From positions 1 to 19,179 of the forward strand of contig JAITPP010000069.1 of assembly GCA_031289385.1 (NCBI GenBank): a stretch of DNA of 19,179 bases, given 5' to 3'. Position numbers and translations under genes: made by a program. The stretch comes from Prevotellaceae bacterium (GTDB lineage: Bacteria; Bacteroidota; Bacteroidia; Bacteroidales; UBA932). The stretch's first letter is position 1. Each line of letters opens with the position of its first letter. Of the stretch, positions 13,704 to 19,179 are shown piece by piece. The notes under the pieces are model-generated. The model was not told the origin of the DNA. It made no database searches and worked only from the letters and a program-made list of their open reading frames with translations.

Positions 13704-16700
13704 ATGTGGATAATTAGAATTATAATGTTTGCGGTGGCGGGGGTTTTGGCGGGATGTTCTGCTGATGGGCAACGCTATGGCGACGAGAAAGATGGCAGCC
13801 GCGTGATTGCGGGCGATATTTCAAATCAGCAAATAAGCGCGTTTGCGGAAGATGAATTGGGGCATATTTGGATAGGCACTGCACGCGGAGTAAATAAATA
13901 CAGCATTTACGAGTATCATCAATATTTCAACAGCGACGACTCGTTGAGCCTGTGCGATAATCAGATACGGCATGTTTACAGAGATTCTGAAAATCGCTTG
14001 TGGTTTGCAACAGCCAACGGAATTTGCCTGTACAACAACAAAGATTGTTTTGAAAAAGTGAAAATCGAAAATTTAAGCCAAAATGCAATGCAAGTTTTGG
14101 AAAGCAGCGACGGGCAAATTTTTTTGAATATGGTTGTGCAATTATGCCGATACAATCCTGAACAAAATAAGTTTGTTGTGGTAAATTCGGATTTTGACGT
14201 TGATAAATCGTACAATAACCGCTGTTTTACCGACAAAGCAAATAATCTGTGGTCGGTAACGCCTTTTCATATTCGGCGGTTTGGCACTGAAAAGGTTGAA
14301 CTGAAAGAGATATTTGATACGCCGAGTTATGCTCACTATTCGTTTATGCGCGATAACGGCGAATTGTGGATTGCATCGGGCAACAAACTTTATATTTTCG
14401 ATACAAAAACAAATCAATATATTGATATTCCGAAAGTTATACAAAGCCATCCTTTGTTGTCGAAAGCAATAATAACGTATATACATCCTTATTCAAACAC
14501 GACTTTGCTTATAAATACTCAGGCAGGATTGATACTGTATGATTTTGATAAAGAAAAAGTTGTGTGCGAGGCGGAAGATGATTTTCCGTTTCAAGCGCCT
14601 AAATTTCGCATTACAACAATGTTTACCGATTCGCAAAATAATTTGTGGATAGGCTCTGTTGATCAGGGTTATGAAATAAAATACAGCCACAAACAACGTT
14701 TCAACAACAGCAGTTATTTGCTGTCGAGCATAGGGCATAAATCGGTTACGTCGGTTGTTACCGATAAAAACGATAATCTTTGGATGGCAACGCCGCTTAA
14801 TGGATTGTTTGTGTATAATCCTATAAATAAAACCATTAGTAATATCGATACAAAAAAATTCTTTTCGGAAGAAGAAAATTATTTTAAAAACAGGGTTTCG
14901 CGTTTGTTTGTCGATAACGATAATTTTATTTGGTTGATTGCCGAAATCGGTAAAATAATAAAATGCAAATATGAAAACGGAAATATACACGAAGTATCAA
15001 CATTTTGGCTTTCCACGTCGGTTTTATGCCTGCTTCACGACAGCGATGGAACAATGTATGCGGCGGGAGTAAACGAAAATATTTATTCGCTGGCGAAAGG
15101 TGAAAAAGAATTTCGCGCTACACAACTCTATCCTCCTGTGTTTGTGTTTACTACGGAACTGTTGAAATTATCGTCGGGCGAAATACTTGCAGGCTCGTTC
15201 AACCAAAATCCCAAACTTATAAATACTCGCACTTGGGAAAGGAAAGAAATTGATATTCTGAAACATATAAAACGTTCGGTTTTTATTCCTTCGGTTGTGT
15301 ACGAAGATTTGAAAGGCGATATTTGGATAGGCACGTTTGCCAACGGACTGTTTGTGTATTCGCCAAAAACAAAGCAAGTTACGCCAATGACGGGAACAGC
15401 CTGCAATGATATTGCGAGCATACTCGAAGATAAACAAAACAACGTTTGGATTGCAACATTGTACGGATTAAGCAAATACGACAGAACAAACAATAAATTT
15501 ACAAATTATTATACCAACGACGGAATCGGCGGAAATCAGTTTAACGAACGCAGCGCGTGTATTATGGCTGACGAAACTCTTGTTTTCGGGGGAACGCACG
15601 GACTTACATTTTTCAACTCAACCGAGCCGCTTGACAAACGCCGTATTCCTTTACTGTTTGAAGATTTAAAAATTCACAACAAATTAATCAATCCCGCACA
15701 AAGCAATTGCATAGATAAACACCTTTCATACAATCCGATAATAAAATTGAAACACAATCAAAACAGTTTTTTAATATCGTTTACCGCACTCGATTATTCG
15801 GAATACGAACGCGCTCATTATTACTACATAATGGAAGGTTTTGATAAAATATGGATAGATGCGGGCGATAATCGTCAGGCGTATTATTCGAATTTGCCAG
15901 CCGGAAAATATACATTCAGAGTAAAAATAACTAACAACAATCAATCTATCGACGATACCGAAAACTCTATCGTTGTTATTGTTGCGCCCGCAATGTGGCA
16001 TACGTGGTGGGCGTATTGCATTTATTTTTTGCTGTCGATTGCGGCAATTATCATATCGGTAAAAGTATGGCTCAAAATAAAAAAAGAAAAAGAACTTGCA
16101 ATACAGGCACAACACGAAAAACAACAGGAACAACGTGTAAATAAAATGAATATGAGTTTTTTTGCCAACGTTTCGCACGAATTTCGCACTCCGCTTACAA
16201 TGATTTCGGGTCCAATCACACAATTATGCGACGATGACACAATTGCAGACGAAAAGAAAAATCTGCTTTATATTATTCAGCGAAGCGTAAACCGTATGTT
16301 GAAACTTGTAAATCAACTGCTTGATTTTAATAAATTAGAAAACGACACTTTAAAATTACGTGTAAAACGCAACGATATTATTTCAATACTCACACGGCAA
16401 ATAGATATTTTTCAAATAAATGCGCACAACAAAAATATTACAATGGATATGTATGGTTTTGAAGATTCGTTTATCATGTGGCTCGATGGCGATAAACTTG
16501 AAAAAGTAACGGGAAATCTTATCACAAACGCTCTGAAATTTACAAAAGATGGGGGACGAATTACAATTAATTTTGATGTTGTATCGCGCAACAGCGCAGC
16601 ACAGATTTTTGCCTTAACCGATAAAGATGTAAGCAGCGAATATGTGAAAATATCGGTAACAGATACAGGCAGCGGAATTTCAATTCCCGACGATAAACTC

Positions 16701-17738
16701 GAAAAAATATTTGAACGCTACTATCAAATAGATAACAATGTTAAAGGCGTTTATAATTGGGGAACAGGAATAGGCTTGTATTATGCGCGTTGCCTTACCG
16801 AACTTCATCACGGATACATAAAAGCCGAAAATCGCGAAGAAGGCGGCACAATATTCACTTTTATACTTCCTGTTAGCGACAACTCTTACATAAACGAAGA
16901 ACGCGAACATAACGAAGAACAAAGCGAACTGTTTCCGCTGCTCACCGACGAACAATATAATCTGCTGCAAAACGAACTCGCCGAAAAACAATATACCGTT
17001 TTAGTTGTGGACGATGATACCGAAGTTGCACATTATTTGCAAACATTGCTGTCGCCGCACTACAAAATTATCACGCGGTTTGATGCTACCACAGCGTTCA
17101 AAATAGTAAAAAACGATGCACCCGATCTTGTAATAAGCGACGTTGTGATGCCGGGTTCGAGCGGATATGAATTGTGTAAAATGATAAAAGAAGATATGCA
17201 ACTTTGCCATATTCCCGTTGTTTTACTTACCGCCAAAGCCACAATCGAAAGTCAGGTTGAAGGATTGAATACAGGCGCAGATGCTTATGTAACCAAGCCT
17301 TTTGATCCGAATTATTTGCAGGCTTTGATAAAATCGCAACTTAAAAACCGTGAAAATACACGTAACATACTAAGCAAATCAACACAAACAGATAAAATAG
17401 ATGAAAATATGCTTTCACCACAAGATAACAGTTTTATGACAGAACTCTATCGTTTAATGGAAAACGAACTATCCAACACCGAACTCAACATTGCGCGAAT
17501 GATAGATGTATTGAAAATTTCGCGCACCAAATTTTACTATAAAGTGAAAGGCTTAACAGGCGAAAATCCTAATGTGTTTTTCAAAACGTACAAACTCAAT
17601 CGCGCGGCAGAATTGTTGCGAGAAGGTAAATACAAAATATTTGAAGTCGCCGATATGACGGGTTTCAGCACATTGTCGCATTTTTCGGCAAGTTTCAAAA
17701 AACAGTTTGGCGTATCGCCGAGCGAGTATTTAATTTGA
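13704..17738 (+). CDS. hybrid two-component system regulator (HTCS) of the PUL
   Basis: This 1344-residue one-protein two-component system senses a glycan breakdown product and controls the adjacent PUL. Residues 1-18 are a signal ending in VLAGC, which reads as a lipobox. Residues about 35-650 form two beta-propellers of Reg_prop repeats (IWIGTARGVNKYS, LWFATANGICLYN, LWIGSVDQGYE, IWIGTFANGLFVYS, VWIATLYGLSKYD). A Y_Y_Y domain follows (MEGFDKIWIDAG, LPAGKYTFRVK), then a transmembrane helix at about 768-790. The kinase has FFANVSHEFRTPLT with phospho-acceptor His825, the N box NLITNALKFTKDGG and the G boxes DTGSGIS and GTGIGLYYA. The receiver (about 1097-1215) has VVDDD and phospho-acceptor Asp1146 in ISDVVMPG. 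The C-terminal AraC-type domain ends in FSASFKKQFGVSPSEYLI. All catalytic residues are present, and the length is usual. It diverges from susC, the classic arrangement for its target promoter. Confidence 0.97.
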   Translation: MWIIRIIMFAVAGVLAGCSADGQRYGDEKDGSRVIAGDISNQQISAFAEDELGHIWIGTARGVNKYSIYEYHQYFNSDDSLSLCDNQIRHVYRDSENRLWFATANGICLYNNKDCFEKVKIENLSQNAMQVLESSDGQIFLNMVVQLCRYNPEQNKFVVVNSDFDVDKSYNNRCFTDKANNLWSVTPFHIRRFGTEKVELKEIFDTPSYAHYSFMRDNGELWIASGNKLYIFDTKTNQYIDIPKVIQSHPLLSKAIITYIHPYSNTTLLINTQAGLILYDFDKEKVVCEAEDDFPFQAPKFRITTMFTDSQNNLWIGSVDQGYEIKYSHKQRFNNSSYLLSSIGHKSVTSVVTDKNDNLWMATPLNGLFVYNPINKTISNIDTKKFFSEEENYFKNRVSRLFVDNDNFIWLIAEIGKIIKCKYENGNIHEVSTFWLSTSVLCLLHDSDGTMYAAGVNENIYSLAKGEKEFRATQLYPPVFVFTTELLKLSSGEILAGSFNQNPKLINTRTWERKEIDILKHIKRSVFIPSVVYEDLKGDIWIGTFANGLFVYSPKTKQVTPMTGTACNDIASILEDKQNNVWIATLYGLSKYDRTNNKFTNYYTNDGIGGNQFNERSACIMADETLVFGGTHGLTFFNSTEPLDKRRIPLLFEDLKIHNKLINPAQSNCIDKHLSYNPIIKLKHNQNSFLISFTALDYSEYERAHYYYIMEGFDKIWIDAGDNRQAYYSNLPAGKYTFRVKITNNNQSIDDTENSIVVIVAPAMWHTWWAYCIYFLLSIAAIIISVKVWLKIKKEKELAIQAQHEKQQEQRVNKMNMSFFANVSHEFRTPLTMISGPITQLCDDDTIADEKKNLLYIIQRSVNRMLKLVNQLLDFNKLENDTLKLRVKRNDIISILTRQIDIFQINAHNKNITMDMYGFEDSFIMWLDGDKLEKVTGNLITNALKFTKDGGRITINFDVVSRNSAAQIFALTDKDVSSEYVKISVTDTGSGISIPDDKLEKIFERYYQIDNNVKGVYNWGTGIGLYYARCLTELHHGYIKAENREEGGTIFTFILPVSDNSYINEEREHNEEQSELFPLLTDEQYNLLQNELAEKQYTVLVVDDDTEVAHYLQTLLSPHYKIITRFDATTAFKIVKNDAPDLVISDVVMPGSSGYELCKMIKEDMQLCHIPVVLLTAKATIESQVEGLNTGADAYVTKPFDPNYLQALIKSQLKNRENTRNILSKSTQTDKIDENMLSPQDNSFMTELYRLMENELSNTELNIARMIDVLKISRTKFYYKVKGLTGENPNVFFKTYKLNRAAELLREGKYKIFEVADMTGFSTLSHFSASFKKQFGVSPSEYLI

Positions 17739-17750
17739 AGAGGGTATTTT

Positions 17751-17880
17751 TAGTCGTTGGTATTTAGTATTCTGTATTTCGTAATTCAGTATTCAGTAAT
17801 CCAGTAATTCTGTATTCAGTATTCTGTATTTCGTAATTCAGTATTCTGTATTTCGTAATTTTTAATCCGTAATTCGTAAT
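17751..17880. repeat. degenerate TATTCTGTATTTCGTAATTC tandem tract after the HTCS gene
   Basis: About 130 bp of units like agtattctgtatttcgtaat, cagtattcagtaatccag and taattcgtaattg follow the HTCS stop. A longer unit (attcagtattctgtatttcg) is repeated twice, suggesting recent slippage. Unlike the other tracts it is not upstream of a gene in its orientation. No coding capacity is seen. Confidence 0.7.
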
Positions 17881-17881
17881 T

Positions 17882-17913
17882 GAAAAAAAATGCCGACTTC
17901 GGAGGCATTTTTA
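17882..17913. terminator. bidirectional-looking intrinsic terminator after the HTCS gene
   Basis: The arms aaaaatgcc and ggcattttt flank a loop containing cttcgg, which can close as a C(UUCG)G tetraloop. An A run precedes and a T run follows, so it can work for either strand. It lies about 145 bp after the HTCS stop and is the first strong terminator on its transcript. Confidence 0.8.
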
Positions 17914-17923
17914 TCCCTGCAAG

Positions 17924-17979
17924 GGCAAGTGATTTTCAGGTACTGAAAATGTTTTGAGGTACTCAAAACACAACTTGCC
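17924..17979. repeat. perfect three-way-junction inverted-repeat structure
   Basis: The outer stem is ggcaagt (17924-17930) with acttgcc (17973-17979). Inside are two adjoining hairpins of the same design: attttcag-GTA-ctgaaaat (17932-17950) and gttttgag-GTA-ctcaaaac (17951-17969). All 7+8+8 base pairs are exact and both loops are GTA. On one side it is next to the terminator; on the other is a further small hairpin, atttgc-CGAC-gcaaat (17980-17995). It may be a structured RNA, a single-strand DNA structure used by a mobile element, or a regulatory cruciform. Confidence 0.7.
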
Positions 17980-17997
17980 ATTTGCCGACGCAAATAA

Positions 17998-18024
17998 AAT
18001 CCGCCACAAAGCGGATTGGTTTTT
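17998..18024 (+). terminator. hairpin followed by T run
   Basis: The arms aatccgc (17998-18004) and gcggatt (18011-18017) enclose cacaaa and are followed by ggttttt. This fits an intrinsic terminator for the plus strand and closes the hairpin cluster that starts at 17882. No gene ending immediately before it is seen. Confidence 0.6.
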
Positions 18025-18087
18025 AATATTTTCAATTTTTAAATAAAATCAACAATTATTTACTGCAACAATTATTTACTTCTGTAT

Positions 18088-18131
18088 TGTTGTATTGACG
18101 TACTGACGTATTGACGTAATGTTGTATCTCA
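18088..18131. repeat. 8-bp tandem gacgta[ct]t array flanked by tgttgtat
   Basis: gacgtact, gacgtatt and gacgtaat follow each other at an 8-bp step, with ttgttgtat before and atgttgtat after. It belongs to the AT-rich stretch before the traA remnant and could be a protein-binding iteron. The minus-strand open frame across it has no recognisable protein. Confidence 0.5.
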
Positions 18132-18185
18132 ACACAGAAATATTTATACAAATCGGTAACAATGGAAATAGGTAAAGATACAAAT

Positions 18186-18242
18186 CATTAGATAAACGGC
18201 TATACGTTGCAACGTATAGCCAAACTAATGGCTGTATGTACC
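18186..18242. promoter_or_regulatory. 24-bp perfect palindrome with outer inverted repeats, upstream of the traA remnant
   Basis: ggctatacgttg (18198-18209) is followed directly by its exact reverse complement caacgtatagcc (18210-18221). Outside it cattag (18186-18191) pairs with ctaatg (18225-18230). Next to it tatgta-CC-tacata forms another inverted repeat. It lies about 190 bp before the start of the traA fragment, so it may be an operator or a transfer-origin element left from a conjugative transposon. Confidence 0.65.
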
Positions 18243-18406
18243 TACATAGATACAAACAATTAATGATTTGACTAATCACGCAATCAATTACTTGATTATT
18301 TGGTTAATCAATTATATCTATAATCAACGAAATATACAAATACACAAATATACAGATAATTAACGGCACAAACAGCCGATTGTATAACAATAAAAACAGA
18401 ATTAAA
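18240..18406. other. AT-rich leader of the former traA gene, no gene seen
   Basis: This stretch holds several direct copies of aatcaatta / taatcaat (about 18278-18325) and many atacaaatac-like words, but no open frame that I can support. It is of the kind that precedes the transfer operon in Bacteroidetes conjugative elements. Confidence 0.4.
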
Positions 18407-18544
18407 ATGAACAAAGAAACATTATTTATTGCCTTTTCAACACAAAGGGGCGGCATGGGCAAAACAACGTTTACCGTTTTCTTGTTTTTTTGGTTTCATT
18501 TATTGTTAATTGCTTTTTTTATAGTACTTTTGCCTGATTTTTGA
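18407..18544 (+). pseudogene. traA: truncated 5' end of conjugative-transposon traA (ParA-type ATPase)
   Basis: The ATG at 18407 opens MNKETLFIAFSTQRGGMGKT, then TFTV, which matches the start of the TraA/ParA-like ATPases that head transfer operons in Bacteroidetes conjugative transposons. The Walker A motif is RGGMGKTT. Homology stops after about 24 codons, near 18478; the frame then runs through Phe/Leu-rich unrelated sequence (FLFFWFHLLLIAFF) to a TGA at 18542. A working ATPase needs about 230-260 residues, so the gene is broken, probably by an insertion that brought in the promoter and nuclease gene downstream, or by a deletion. The rest of traA is not in the window. Confidence 0.7.
18503..18532 (+). 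promoter_or_regulatory. Bacteroidetes-type promoter for the nuclease gene
   Basis: TTG (18503-18505), a 19-bp spacer and TACTTTTG (18525-18532) match the -33 and -7 elements (TTTG, 19-21 bp, TAnnTTTG) used by the primary sigma factor of Bacteroidetes. Transcription would begin near 18539, inside the tail of the broken traA frame, and run into the DUF1016 gene 200 bp on. It is the best promoter match I found. Confidence 0.65.
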
Positions 18545-18618
18545 CAAATATAAAGTCAGATAATCAAAAAAAATGAATAAATAATTGATTTTCAAATTTT
18601 AAACCAAAATGTAATAAT

Positions 18619-18723
18619 ATGTTGTTTTGTGATATAATTAAGGAATTGAGAGAATTTGCTGCTGCATTGGCGAGGAAAAGAAGTTTGCTGAGGAGGCGTT
18701 CAAAATCACACAACATACTGTAA
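18619..18723 (+). CDS. possible 34-residue basic leader peptide
   Basis: A short frame encodes MLFCDIIKELREFAAALARK and then a very basic tail (RSLLRRRSKSH). It starts 80 bp after the predicted transcription start and ends 16 bp before the nuclease gene. I do not recognise it. It may be a leader peptide, the remnant of a larger gene, or chance. Confidence 0.3.
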   Translation: MLFCDIIKELREFAAALARKRSLLRRRSKSHNIL

Positions 18724-18739
18724 ATAAAAAATATAAATA

Positions 18740-19179
18740 ATGGAAATAGTTAATATCAACGATAACAGCAATCGCCTACTGCTTGGAATAGAACGATTAA
18801 TTGAACAGACAGGCAAAAATGTAGCCGTGTATCTGAACGCTACAATCAGCCGTTTGTATTGGTCTATCGGCAATTACATTGTTACCGATATGCAATACGA
18901 AACTTACTCCGAATACGGACAGCAAATTCTTGCGACACTGTCGCAAACATTGAGTTGGAGTCATTTCATTGAACTCGTATCTATAGAAGACCGCACCAAG
19001 CGACTGTTTTACCAACAAATGTGCATAGTCGAAAATTGGAGTGTCCGCACATTGCGACAAAAAGAAGATTCACTGCTTTTTGAACGCACAGCCATTGCCA
19101 CCAAGCCCGAAGACGAGATTTTGCAAACATTACAAAGCGCCACCAACGCTAACATTTGCCCCGATTTGGTTTTCAAAAG
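18740..19179 (+). CDS. YhcG/DUF1016 family (PDDEXK nuclease) protein, 3' end off window, probable internal deletion
   Basis: The frame opens at the ATG 18740 and is still open at the right edge (146 codons). NATISRLYWSIGNYI, LSWSHFIELVSIEDRTKRLF, MCIVENWSVRTLRQK and LLFERTAIATKPE are hallmarks of the N-terminal domain of YhcG-like proteins, whose C-terminal half is a PDDEXK nuclease. Such genes are frequent in defence islands and near restriction-modification genes. In the relatives I know, 35-40 residues separate the YGxQI...LS segment from the ATLSQTLSWSH segment. Here YGQQILATLSQTLSWSH joins the two directly at residues about 60-72, so a piece of the helical domain, including the usual YGxGFxxxNLxxM stretch, is missing with the frame kept. 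The nuclease half lies outside the window. Activity is therefore uncertain. Confidence 0.8.
   Translation, partial: MEIVNINDNSNRLLLGIERLIEQTGKNVAVYLNATISRLYWSIGNYIVTDMQYETYSEYGQQILATLSQTLSWSHFIELVSIEDRTKRLFYQQMCIVENWSVRTLRQKEDSLLFERTAIATKPEDEILQTLQSATNANICPDLVFK

Noticed and set aside
17924..17979. tRNA or tRNA-like cloverleaf
   Set aside because: The fold has only an outer stem and two arms with GTA loops; no T-loop sequence, anticodon arm or CCA-side acceptor pairing is present.
18076..18279. 67-residue minus-strand frame
   Set aside because: It spans the gacgta tandem repeat and the 24-bp palindrome, with a composition dictated by these repeats.

Overview
The window looks like a chromosomal segment of an uncultured Bacteroidales-type bacterium (phylum Bacteroidota). 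The support is an AT-rich sequence with a SusC/SusD pair, lipoproteins with acidic residues after the lipobox cysteine, a hybrid two-component system (HTCS), a TAnnTTTG-type promoter and a fragment of a Bacteroidetes conjugative-transposon traA gene. No rRNA or tRNA gene was seen, so the genus cannot be named.

Positions 1-13046 (minus strand) hold a polysaccharide utilization locus (PUL). In transcription order it contains: SusC TonB-dependent transporter (9969-13046), SusD lipoprotein (8378-9931), a 651-residue lipoprotein with an A-B-B'-A' repeat plan (6289-8244), an MBL-fold hydrolase whose signal peptide is cut off by an in-frame TAA (4909-5619, signal peptide to 5730), a single-domain CE1-type esterase (3558-4442), a second esterase with an N-terminal CBM48-like domain (2176-3372), a small unknown lipoprotein (1703-2149) and a GH3 glycosidase that runs off the left edge (1-1669). 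Divergently on the plus strand lies the HTCS regulator (13704-17738). Two esterases plus a GH3 enzyme suggest an esterified hemicellulose such as acetylated or feruloylated xylan. That substrate is an inference, and no endo-acting glycanase lies inside the window.

The intergenic DNA is unusual. A module of about 340 bp, rich in small hairpins, occurs as direct copies on both sides of the MBL gene (4501-4850 and 5814-6155). Its core recurs inverted upstream of the HTCS gene (13494-13563), so all three copies point the same way toward the gene they precede. A degenerate TATTCCGTA-like tandem repeat lies directly upstream of four genes and also after the HTCS gene. Between susC and the HTCS gene, four copies of TGTnnAAAAG lie 20-21 bp apart (13133-13204), a good candidate for the HTCS operator.

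Positions 17739-19179 form the boundary of the PUL with mobile-element debris. After a terminator hairpin (17882-17913) comes a perfect three-way-junction inverted-repeat structure (17924-17979), more hairpins, a 24-bp perfect palindrome (18198-18221), the first about 24 codons of traA (18407 on) running into unrelated sequence, a clear TTG-N19-TACTTTTG promoter, and the 5' part of a YhcG/DUF1016 family nuclease gene that appears to have lost an internal segment of its N-terminal domain.
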